Source of the DNA: Gaiellales bacterium
Lineage (GTDB): Bacteria > Actinomycetota > Thermoleophilia > Gaiellales > JAICJC01
Direction: 5' to 3'
DNA length: 46,618 nucleotides
Assembly (NCBI GenBank): GCA_036403155.1
Contig: DASWRM010000021.1
Span: forward strand, 1-46,618
Shown: positions 14,971 through 21,933 of the stretch, piece after piece
Layout: every line of letters begins with the position of its first letter
How positions within the stretch are numbered: position 1 is the stretch's first letter
Translations under genes and position numbers: made by a program
Notes under the pieces: model-generated
What the model saw: the letters and a program-made list of their open reading frames with translations, nothing else
Database searches by the model: none
What the model was told of the DNA's origin: nothing

Positions 14971-15102
14971 CTAGTCCGCGTCGACCATGCGCGCGGCGGC
15001 CTCCGTGCGCGCATCCAGCTGGGCCCGATATCGCAGCTCGAGCGCACGGGCGAGTCGCCGGTCGCGCCGGCGGCCGAGCAGTCGCGCGATCACACCTCGC
15101 AT
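14971..15102 (-). CDS. Possible 43-aa Arg-rich small protein
   Basis: A short minus-strand frame from ATG 15100-15102 to TAG, encoding MRGVIARLLGRRRDRRLARA and ending RTEAAARMVDAD. Third positions are strongly G/C as in real genes here, and it stops 28 bases before the phosphatase start. The N-terminal half is an amphipathic basic helix. No Shine-Dalgarno is obvious, so it may be spurious. Confidence 0.35.
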   Translation of the reverse strand: MRGVIARLLGRRRDRRLARALELRYRAQLDARTEAAARMVDAD

Positions 15103-15216
15103 GCGTGAAGCATGCATGCCAGGCGGCCGAAAAGCGAGGGATTTGCAGGAATTTCACGATATCCACGGCAGGTCTTCACCAGCCGGCCCGGTGGCCGCGG
15201 GACGTACACTCCGCCG

Positions 15217-16026
15217 ATGGCGCGGACGGCCGTCGAGGATGAGCTGCTGCTGGCACTGGCCGAGCGGGCGGCGCGGGCGGCCGGCGAGCTCCTGCTCGAC
15301 CGCTTCGTCAGGCCCGCCACGGGGGTCGACCGCAAGAGCTCGGCGACCGACATGGTCTCGGATGCCGACCGGGACGCCGAGGCGCTGATCCGGGAGCTCC
15401 TGCGAGGCGAGCGCCCCGGCGACGCGATCCTCGGGGAGGAGGGGGGCGGGAGCGACGCGGCCGGCAGCGGCGACCAGCTGCTCTGGGTGATCGACCCGCT
15501 CGACGGCACCACCAACTATCTCTACCGCCATCCCGTCTGGTCGGTGTCTGTCGCGTGCGAGGACGAGGGCGGTGCGCGCGCCGGCGTGGTGCACCATCCC
15601 TCGATCGGCGAGACGTTCACGGGGGTGCGCGGCGGGGGCGCCTTCCTCAACGGCCGGCCGATCGCGGTGTCGGAGGCCCGTGACCTGTCGCGGAGCCTGA
15701 TTGCCACCGGGTTCTCGTACAGCGCGGAGGTCCGCGAGGGACAGGCGCGCTCGCTGGTCGACATCCTGCCGGCCGTCCGCGACGTGCGGCGGGGCGGGTC
15801 GGCCGCGATCGACCTGTGCTGGGTCGCGTGCGGGCGCCTGGACGGGTACTTCGAGTTCGGAACGCAGCGCTGGGACCGGGCGGCGGGGGCGCTGATCGCA
15901 CGGGAGGCGGGCGCCGTCGTCAGCGAGCCGGAGCCGGTCGGCGCGGGCGGCGAAGGTGTGGTCGCTGCGGCGCCGGGCATCCACGCGTCGCTGAGCAGCC
16001 TCGTCCGCGCCGCGCTGCTACACTGA
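15217..16026 (+). CDS. Inositol monophosphatase family protein
   Basis: A 269-aa Mg-dependent phosphatase. Metal-site motifs are all present: ILGEEGGG (Glu74/75), WVIDPLDGTTNYLYRHP (Asp93, Asp96) and the C-terminal TQRWDRAAGALIAREAGA (Asp). Family members act on inositol-1-phosphate, histidinol phosphate, fructose-1,6-bisphosphate or PAP. The motif GTTNYLYRHPVWSVSVAC fits the IMPase/HisN branch. The ATG at 15217 starts the conserved helix; upstream codons of the open frame look non-coding. Confidence 0.88.
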   Translation: MARTAVEDELLLALAERAARAAGELLLDRFVRPATGVDRKSSATDMVSDADRDAEALIRELLRGERPGDAILGEEGGGSDAAGSGDQLLWVIDPLDGTTNYLYRHPVWSVSVACEDEGGARAGVVHHPSIGETFTGVRGGGAFLNGRPIAVSEARDLSRSLIATGFSYSAEVREGQARSLVDILPAVRDVRRGGSAAIDLCWVACGRLDGYFEFGTQRWDRAAGALIAREAGAVVSEPEPVGAGGEGVVAAAPGIHASLSSLVRAALLH

Positions 16027-16084
16027 TCCTGGCCTTCCGGAGCCGCCGTAACGGCGCCCGCTTTACCCGGTTGGCCCGAACTGC

Positions 16085-19000
16085 ATGACTTTGGGGATCA
16101 CGGCCGATCTAGAAGCGGCCGCGCAACGCGCTTCCGCGTGGTGCGGAGAACCGCTTCTGCACGAGGGCGAGGACGCCGCGCTGGCGCTCGCCCTGGGCAC
16201 CGCTCGCCGTGCCGCGCTCGACGCTGCCCTGGCCGAGATGGATCGCGGCCTGACCGAGCCGAGCTACACCTGGCGCCGGGACTTCTCACTGATCCTCGGG
16301 CTCGACCGCATGCTCTCCGGCCAGCCGCCGAAGCTGGCCTCCGGGACGACGCTTCGCCGCCATCAGGTTGACGCGCTGGCCGGGCAGCTGGCCGCCCTGA
16401 TCGCCGACCTCGAGCGCGACGATGCGGACGAGGACGAGGAGGACGACGACGAGTCCAACGGCAACGGCAATGGGAGCGGCAACGGCGACGACCATGACGC
16501 CGATGCCGGCTTCGACGTTGCGGTCGCCCACGTCAGCACCGTCCAGGAGGAGGAGCAGCCGGAGGTGCGCGACGATCCGGGCGCGCGGCGGCGCTACCGG
16601 TTCAAGCATCCGACCGCGTCCGGGAAGACGATCGCTGCGGCCGGCTTCGTCGACGCGGCCCGCACGACCGGCGTCCTGATCCTGACGCACCGCCGCCTGC
16701 TGGTCGACCAGTTCACGCGCGACCTGACGAAGGAGGGCTACAGCGCGCGGATGCACGATGCGGTGCTGCGGGGCGATCCGACGCCGAAGACGCCGCCGCT
16801 GACGGTGAACACCTACTCCTGGTTCATCAAGCACGCGGACCAGCTGAAGCCCGACGTGTACGGCGTGATCCTGTGCGACGAGGCGCACACCGCCCTGGGC
16901 GACAAGACCTCCGCCGCCATCCGCCGTCTCTCGGAGCCGGTCTTCATCGGCATGACGGCAACCGACCAGCTGCTGCAGAAGCACGTCAGCGACGTGTTCC
17001 CTGCCGAGGTCGCGGACCTGCCGCTGGCCGAGGCCGTCCGCCGCGGCGTGGTCGCGCCGCTTCGCTGCAGCCGCGTGCGCCCGATCGCGTCGCTGCGATC
17101 CGTCGAGATCGTCGGCGGCGACTTCGATCAGGGCCAGCTGGCCGCCGCCCTCGACCTCGATCCGCTCAACCTCGCGGCCGCCGACCTCTACCAGAGCCGG
17201 TTCGGCGACACGCCGGGAATCGTCTATGCAGCCGGCGTCGAGCACGCTGAGCGCGTCGCGGCTGCGATGAAGGCGATCGGGATGAAGGCTGCGGCGGTGT
17301 CCGGCCGGACGCCGCCCCGCCAGCTGGCCGAGACGCTCGCGGCGTACGAGCGCGGCGAGATCAACGTGCTGGTCAATGCGATGCTGCTCGCGGAGGGCTG
17401 GAACGCGCCTCGCGCGACCGTCTGCATGCACCTGGCTCCCACCGCCAGCCGCCGCGTGTACCAGCAGCGCGTCGGCCGGATCATGCGCCTCCACCGGCGC
17501 AAGGAGGCCGGCATCGTCGTCGACTTCGCCGAGCCCGGCGCGCCGCACACCGAGCGCGTGATCACCCTGCATTCGCTGCTCGACGTGGACGCGTACCGCC
17601 CCAACGGCCTGGTCACCCCGCCTCCTCCGCGCAGGCGCCGGTGGCGCCGCCGCCCGCCCAAGCCGATCATCAAGGAAGCGTCGTGGATCGTCCCGGTGTC
17701 CGACGATCCCGAGAAGCGGATCGCGGTGATCGCCAACCAGTGGCGGCTGGTCGACGGCTCGAAGCTCCCGCTCGACGAGCAGCGCGCATGGGCGGTCGTG
17801 GCCGCCCGCGCCGTCACGCCGGCGGACGCCCAGCAGCTGGCCGAGCGGATCGCGTCGCTGCAGCCGGAGTCAAGGGAGCTGTTCCTCTTCACCTGTGCCG
17901 CCGAAAACAAGCACCGCAAGCTCCGGCTCGCCGCGCTGGGCGACCTGTCCTCGCAGCGGCCGAGTCAGACGACGTTCGCGATGGCGTGCCGCCTGGTGGA
18001 GGCGGCGCCCACGTGGCAGCAGGACCGTGGCCAGGGCGCCCGCGTGCTGCTGCTGGCGATGGGCGACGGCAAGATCGAGGCGCCGGCCGACCGCATCGTC
18101 ACGTGGACGTGGCAGCTGGCGCGCGCCGCCCGCGACCACGAGTACCGCTATGCCGGCTCGCACGTGACGGACGGCCGCAGCCTGCTCGGCGCGCTCGCCG
18201 CCGCGTCCGGGGAGCAGGCCCACACGGAAGCCGCCGCCCGTCTGGCGCAGATGGCGACGGCGGCCCCGCTCGAAGCCGGAGCCGCGATCCTCGCCGTCGC
18301 CTCGCCCCGGCGCAACACGATGGCCGAGCGCATGGTCGAGCGGGCTCGCCTGGAGCTCTCGGCCGATCCCCAGCGCCTCGCCGCCGCGCTCGGGTCGAAC
18401 ATCCCGGCACCGCAGCCCAAGACGAAGCAGGCCAAGCGGGCGAAGGCGAAGGAGAAGGACAAGGGCGAGACCGTCTCGTTCAACGGTGCGGTCGTCGGCG
18501 CGACCCCGCCCGCCATCCCCGTGCAGCGTGAGAACGGCGTGGTGGTCGTCGATGTGCCGGCCGGCGTGGCCGTGCGGCTGCGTGACGATGCCGACGAGGT
18601 GGTGCGCGCATCGCTCAAGGACGAGCCGGAGGTGCGCTGGAAGCTGGCCGGTGTCGACGGTGCGACGCCGATGAGCGCGCAGGAGGTGCGGGCCGCCGCA
18701 TCCGAGATCGAGGCGCTCGAGATCGCGATCGGCAAGGTGCTGAGCGAGCCGGAGCGCAGCGACCGCCGAGCCAGGGTGTCGGTCGACGGCGCCGGGCTCG
18801 TTGTGCCCTTGACGGTGGACGAGGCGCAGGTGCTGCTCGACGACGCCGCGCGCCGGGTGCTGGTGCAGCTGAAGGGTGCCGGCGTGCGCGGCCGCGTGCG
18901 AGTGGAGTTCGAGATCGAGACCGGCGACGGCACGACCCGCGACTCGCGGCCCGGGGCGGTGCGGAAGCTGGCGCGGGGTGAGACGGTGGGGGCGTCGCCG

Positions 19001-19123
19001 GAGCGGCGCGAGCGGCGGCGCCGGTCGCGGTCCCGGCGAGGCCCCAAGCCGCCCGGTGAGGGCGGCGCGGGAGCCGAGGTCGAGGCCGCTCCGGTGGCCG
19101 ACCTGCCCGCCGAACGGGCCTGA
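16085..19123 (+). CDS. Large SF2 DEAH-type helicase with acidic insertion and basic tail
   Basis: A 1012-aa superfamily 2 helicase. The core runs from LRRHQVDAL (Q-like motif, residue ~90) through motif I HPTASGKT (175-182), motif II DEAH (265-268), motif III MTAT (290-293) and motif VI QRVGRIMR (461-468). Between the Q-like motif and motif I lies a low-complexity segment (about 109-145) of Asp/Glu followed by Asn-Gly repeats. Residues ~520-830 are helical and unrecognised, and the C-terminus ends in an RRERRRRSRSRRG tract and Pro/Gly-rich tail. It resembles the ResIII/RAD3-like helicases often tied to nucleic-acid repair or RNA remodelling. The ATG at 16085 is the first plausible start. A cold-shock protein and IF-1 follow. 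Confidence 0.85.
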   Translation: MTLGITADLEAAAQRASAWCGEPLLHEGEDAALALALGTARRAALDAALAEMDRGLTEPSYTWRRDFSLILGLDRMLSGQPPKLASGTTLRRHQVDALAGQLAALIADLERDDADEDEEDDDESNGNGNGSGNGDDHDADAGFDVAVAHVSTVQEEEQPEVRDDPGARRRYRFKHPTASGKTIAAAGFVDAARTTGVLILTHRRLLVDQFTRDLTKEGYSARMHDAVLRGDPTPKTPPLTVNTYSWFIKHADQLKPDVYGVILCDEAHTALGDKTSAAIRRLSEPVFIGMTATDQLLQKHVSDVFPAEVADLPLAEAVRRGVVAPLRCSRVRPIASLRSVEIVGGDFDQGQLAAALDLDPLNLAAADLYQSRFGDTPGIVYAAGVEHAERVAAAMKAIGMKAAAVSGRTPPRQLAETLAAYERGEINVLVNAMLLAEGWNAPRATVCMHLAPTASRRVYQQRVGRIMRLHRRKEAGIVVDFAEPGAPHTERVITLHSLLDVDAYRPNGLVTPPPPRRRRWRRRPPKPIIKEASWIVPVSDDPEKRIAVIANQWRLVDGSKLPLDEQRAWAVVAARAVTPADAQQLAERIASLQPESRELFLFTCAAENKHRKLRLAALGDLSSQRPSQTTFAMACRLVEAAPTWQQDRGQGARVLLLAMGDGKIEAPADRIVTWTWQLARAARDHEYRYAGSHVTDGRSLLGALAAASGEQAHTEAAARLAQMATAAPLEAGAAILAVASPRRNTMAERMVERARLELSADPQRLAAALGSNIPAPQPKTKQAKRAKAKEKDKGETVSFNGAVVGATPPAIPVQRENGVVVVDVPAGVAVRLRDDADEVVRASLKDEPEVRWKLAGVDGATPMSAQEVRAAASEIEALEIAIGKVLSEPERSDRRARVSVDGAGLVVPLTVDEAQVLLDDAARRVLVQLKGAGVRGRVRVEFEIETGDGTTRDSRPGAVRKLARGETVGASPERRERRRRSRSRRGPKPPGEGGAGAEVEAAPVADLPAERA

Positions 19124-19153
19124 GAATTTCGCGCCGACCCGGGCGCGGTTGGG

Positions 19154-19188
19154 TATAGTTGCCCGCGTGAACCGTTCAGCTGGTTCAT
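19154..19188 (+). promoter_or_regulatory. Probable cold-shock gene promoter -10 and 5' leader hairpin
   Basis: TATAGT at 19154-19159 is a good -10 hexamer in a GC-rich context. About eight bases downstream the leader can form a hairpin (GTGAACC 19167-19173 with GGTTCAT 19182-19188). The resulting leader before the ATG at 19256 is roughly 90 nt. Long structured leaders are usual for cold-shock genes; no -35 hexamer is clear. Confidence 0.45.
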
Positions 19189-19255
19189 GGACGTGCGTGT
19201 GGTGGCATCAATGCTGTTCCTGCGTCGTTCCAAACCATCGACCAGGAGAGCTTCA

Positions 19256-19462
19256 ATGGCTACTGGCACCGTGAAGTGGTTCTCGCAGGCGAAGGGCTAC
19301 GGGTTCATCAGCCCCGACGACGGCGGGAACGACGTGTTCGTCCACTTCTCGAACATCTCCGGCTCCGGGTTCCGCAACCTGGACGAGGGGCAGAAGGTCG
19401 AGTACGAAGCCCAGGAGGGACGCAAGGGTCTCGAGGCCACCAACGTCACGGTGGTCAGTTAA
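19256..19462 (+). CDS. Cold-shock protein (CspA family)
   Basis: A 68-aa single-stranded nucleic-acid-binding OB-fold protein: [16 protein letters not shown] (RNP1 KGYGFI) and DVFVHFSNI (RNP2 VFVHF), then a short C-terminal strand. It acts as an RNA chaperone or transcription anti-terminator. The ATG at 19256 is fixed by AGGAGAG at 19243-19249; the frame extends upstream into the leader but is not likely coding. It sits between the large helicase and IF-1. Confidence 0.96.
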   Translation: MATGTVKWFSQAKGYGFISPDDGGNDVFVHFSNISGSGFRNLDEGQKVEYEAQEGRKGLEATNVTVVS

Positions 19463-19473
19463 GCTCTTCGCCC

Positions 19474-19692
19474 ATGCCGAAGGAGGAGACCGTCGAGGTT
19501 GAGGGAGAGGTGACGGAAGCGCTCCCCAACACGATGTTCCGCGTCCAACTCGACACCGGGCAATCCGTGCTCGGCCATATTTCCGGCAAGATGCGGCGGT
19601 ACTACATCCGCATCCTGCCGGGCGACCGCGTCAAGGTCGAGCTCTCGCCGTACGACCTGACCCGCGGCCGCATCACCTACCGGTTCAAGTAG
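19474..19692 (+). CDS. infA: Translation initiation factor IF-1
   Basis: A 72-aa S1/OB-fold protein matching IF-1 along its whole length: [40 protein letters not shown] and [15 protein letters not shown]. It occupies the 30S A site during initiation. The ATG lies 11 bases after the cold-shock gene stop, suggesting co-transcription. In most bacteria infA lies in the ribosomal-protein alpha region, and no ribosomal gene is present here. This could be the sole copy relocated or a second paralogue. Confidence 0.96.
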   Translation: MPKEETVEVEGEVTEALPNTMFRVQLDTGQSVLGHISGKMRRYYIRILPGDRVKVELSPYDLTRGRITYRFK

Positions 19693-19721
19693 GCGTCCGC
19701 TGTCTGGCGACTGAACCGGCG

Positions 19722-19895
19722 GTGGAGACGCTCCTTCACCTGGCCGTTGCCGCGCCCGCGCCGGTGCTCCTGTTCTTCGGCGCCCGGCGCATGCGGACAC
19801 CCATCGGCCGCGGCCTGCTGTTCGGGATCGCCGGCATCCTGTTTCCGGTGCTGTTCTTCGCCTCGTATGCGGTGTTCTGCGCGTCGTGCGACTGA
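19722..19895 (+). CDS. 57-aa predicted membrane protein
   Basis: A short gene starting GTG at 19722 and encoding METLLHLAVAAPAPVLLFFG, ARRMRTPIGRG, then GLLFGIAGILFPVLFFASYAV and ending FCASCD. It has two hydrophobic helices joined by a basic loop, strong G/C third-position bias, and follows infA by 29 bases. GGCGG precedes the start weakly. No known family. Confidence 0.55.
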   Translation: METLLHLAVAAPAPVLLFFGARRMRTPIGRGLLFGIAGILFPVLFFASYAVFCASCD

Positions 19896-19915
19896 GCGAA
19901 GGCCGGCGGGTGATT

Positions 19916-19956
19916 GCGAGGCATGCGACGGACGTCACGCCCGTCGCATGCCTCGC
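19916..19956. terminator. Perfect 16-bp inverted repeat, bidirectional terminator
   Basis: GCGAGGCATGCGACGG (19916-19931) and CCGTCGCATGCCTCGC (19941-19956) with a 9-base loop. It lies between the 3' ends of the plus-strand membrane protein gene and the minus-strand lipoprotein gene, as expected for a shared terminator. Confidence 0.7.
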
Positions 19957-19997
19957 GCCCCCATCAGCAGGCCGTGACTGCCCGGTTCACGACGCCG

Positions 19998-20504
19998 TCA
20001 ATCCTTCGAGCAGGCCCGTAGCAGCGCACCGCTCGGATCAGCCTCACGGGCCGCCGCCTCTCCCGCGCGCATGCCGTCGCGCTGGAATGCCGCGGCGTCG
20101 TCTCGGCCCAGGTCCTCCCGTGTCGCATGGATGAACCGCTGCTCCTCGGCGATGGCGTCGGCCAGGTGGCCGGCGGCGGCGCGGCAATCGCGCGAGCCGC
20201 CGCGGCCGATCGCGAGGACATGGCTTCGGAACCGCTCGATCGACTGCTCGAGGCCGGACGCCGTCAGGCTGTCCATGAGGCAGCGCGCCGCCTCGTCGTC
20301 GCTCGTGATCTCGCCCGTGCGCATCTCGTGGATGCAGGCACCCTGCCCCTTCGACTCGGCGCGGTAGGCGACGGCCACCAGGTGGTTGTCGGTGACGATG
20401 CGTTCGAGGTCGGACCTGGAGCTGCCGCTCTTCGTCGCGTTGCACGCCCCCGCCAGCGCCGCCGAGACCGCGAGCATCGAGAGGGTGGTGATCGGAGACC
20501 GCAT
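19998..20504 (-). CDS. Putative lipoprotein of unknown function
   Basis: A 168-aa exported protein. The N-terminus SPITTLSMLAVSAALAGACN has a signal sequence ending in a Cys that could be lipidated (lipobox-like ALAGAC). The mature part is helical and charged, with Cys in GQGACIHEMR, ARCLMDSL, SRDCRAAA and LLRACSKD. Even numbers of Cys suggest disulfides outside the membrane. I do not recognise the family. An ATG with AAGGCAGG nearby upstream supports the start. Confidence 0.6.
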   Translation of the reverse strand: MRSPITTLSMLAVSAALAGACNATKSGSSRSDLERIVTDNHLVAVAYRAESKGQGACIHEMRTGEITSDDEAARCLMDSLTASGLEQSIERFRSHVLAIGRGGSRDCRAAAGHLADAIAEEQRFIHATREDLGRDDAAAFQRDGMRAGEAAAREADPSGALLRACSKD

Positions 20505-20587
20505 GGTGACCTGCCTTTCTCGTGTGCAGGTCCACTGTGCGCCGTCGCGCCGTTTGCGGCGTCGGGGAAACCCCTCGGGAAGCGGTG

Positions 20588-21328
20588 TCAGGCCTGTGCG
20601 GCGAGCGCTGCCTGGCGGCTTGCGATCAGCTGCTCCACGGCCCGGCGGTCGCCGGCGCGGAGCAGCTCGACGGGATCGGGGTCACCGTTGACGATGCCCT
20701 CGAAGAACGTCTTGCGCTCGTCGTAGGTCGGCAGCGTCGCCTTGGCCCATCCCCGCGCGTCGTTCAGCAGCTCGGCCAGCTCGGCGTACTCCGTGCCGAA
20801 GAGCTCGCCGATCTCGCGCTTCATCCGCTTCGCCAGTGCCGGGCTCGAACCCGCGGTCGAGATGGCGATCGCGATCGGGCCCGTGCGGACGATGGCCGGG
20901 AGGATGAAGCTGCAGAGCGGCGGGACGTCGACCACGTTGCACAGCATTGCGCGGCGCTCCGCCTCCTCGAAGATCGCCACGTTGACGTCCGTGTCGCTCG
21001 TCGCCGCGATCGCCAGGAAGTGCCCCTCCAGGTCACCCGGCTGGTATCGGCGAACGCTCAGCTCGATGTCGCCGGCATCGGCCAGCTGCTGGAGCGGCGC
21101 GCTCACGTCGGGCGCGATCACGTGCACCCGCGCGTCGCAGGCGAGCAGTCCCTCCACCTTCTCGAGCCCCACGGACCCCGCCCCGACCACCAGGCAGCGG
21201 CGTCCCGTCAGCTTCAGGCAGGCCATGTAGAAGGTGGTCGAGAGCATGTCCGCAACGCAGCGCTGGTCGCAGAACTCGAGGCGGTGCTGGCAGACGCACG
21301 GCTTTCCACGGTAGGCCTGAGCGGGCAT
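20588..21328 (-). CDS. Precorrin-2 dehydrogenase / sirohydrochlorin ferrochelatase-like (Met8/CysG N-terminal type) with Cys-rich extension
   Basis: The core from MLSTTFYMACLKLTGRRCLVVGAGSVGLEKVEGLL has the NAD-binding Rossmann motif GAGSVG. It continues with AAT(S)DTDVN, NVVDVPPLCSFILPAIV and IAISTAGSSPALAKRMKREI, all hallmarks of Met8/CysG-type enzymes that oxidise precorrin-2 and may insert iron to make siroheme. The conserved core would start at the ATG ending at 21247. The frame continues upstream with coding-like codons to an ATG at 21326-21328, adding 27 residues with Cys11-x-Cys13-x6-Cys20-x3-Cys24. I include this extension tentatively. It is divergent from the CBS gene; no cobA or hemD lies nearby. 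Confidence 0.8.
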   Translation of the reverse strand: MPAQAYRGKPCVCQHRLEFCDQRCVADMLSTTFYMACLKLTGRRCLVVGAGSVGLEKVEGLLACDARVHVIAPDVSAPLQQLADAGDIELSVRRYQPGDLEGHFLAIAATSDTDVNVAIFEEAERRAMLCNVVDVPPLCSFILPAIVRTGPIAIAISTAGSSPALAKRMKREIGELFGTEYAELAELLNDARGWAKATLPTYDERKTFFEGIVNGDPDPVELLRAGDRRAVEQLIASRQAALAAQA

Positions 21329-21403
21329 CGCTCGCATCGTAGCGACGGGCCGCGAGCCGCCATCCGGCATGCGGTAGACTCGCATGCCCGAACGGAGGTA
21401 TCG

Positions 21404-21811
21404 ATGGGCATGACGTATCAGCGGCCGCGCGAGGACTATGTCTCCAGCACGATGGCGACGCGGCTGCTCACCATCGAGCCGAGCGCCATGCTCCAGGACG
21501 CGGCCCACCGCATGGCCGACCGGCGCGTGGGGGCGATCCTCGTCACCGACGGCGCCTCCCTGGTCGGGATCCTCACCGAGCGCGACGTGCTGCGCGCCGT
21601 CGGGCGGGGAACGATCGAGGGCACCGTCGAGCAGTGGATGACGCGCGATCCGATCACCGTCGGGCCCGAGGCGACCAACGGCGAGGCCGCGATGATGATG
21701 ATCCACGGCGGCTTCCGGCACGTCCCCGTCTGCGACGACGGGCGGCTGGTCGGGATCGTGTCGATCCGCGACCTGCTGACGCTGCCGAACGAGTCGCCGA
21801 AGGGCGTGTAG
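21404..21811 (+). CDS. CBS-domain protein (tandem CBS pair)
   Basis: A 135-aa protein made almost entirely of two CBS domains: VSSTMATRLLTIEPSAMLQDAAHRMADRRVGAILVTDGASLVGILTERDVLRAV and then VEQWMTRDPITVGPEATNGEAAMMMIHGGFRHVPVCDDGRLVGIVSIRDLL, summarised here by motif. Such stand-alone pairs bind adenosine nucleotides or SAM and act as energy or ligand sensors. GGAGG at 21394-21398 fixes the ATG. It is divergent from the siroheme-type gene. Confidence 0.9.
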   Translation: MGMTYQRPREDYVSSTMATRLLTIEPSAMLQDAAHRMADRRVGAILVTDGASLVGILTERDVLRAVGRGTIEGTVEQWMTRDPITVGPEATNGEAAMMMIHGGFRHVPVCDDGRLVGIVSIRDLLTLPNESPKGV

Positions 21812-21827
21812 CCGGCCTCGGCCGGCT
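21810..21827 (+). terminator. Short GC-rich hairpin after the CBS gene
   Basis: AGCCGGCC (21810-21817) and GGCCGGCT (21820-21827) overlap the stop codon and can form a tight stem. No T run follows, so its strength as a terminator is uncertain. Confidence 0.4.
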
Positions 21828-21933
21828 GCTTCGTCGGCGTCACACAACTGCGAAGGTCGGCAATCCCCTGTCACGCCCCTATGGGGGGATGACGGCCGGC
21901 AGCGCGACCTGCGCAGCAGGTAGGCTTGCCTCC

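Noticed and set aside
16286-17572. 428-aa minus-strand open frame inside the helicase gene
   Set aside because: Composition (Asp/Val/Arg/His-rich with no motifs) is that of a high-GC shadow, and the plus-strand helicase has all its motifs.
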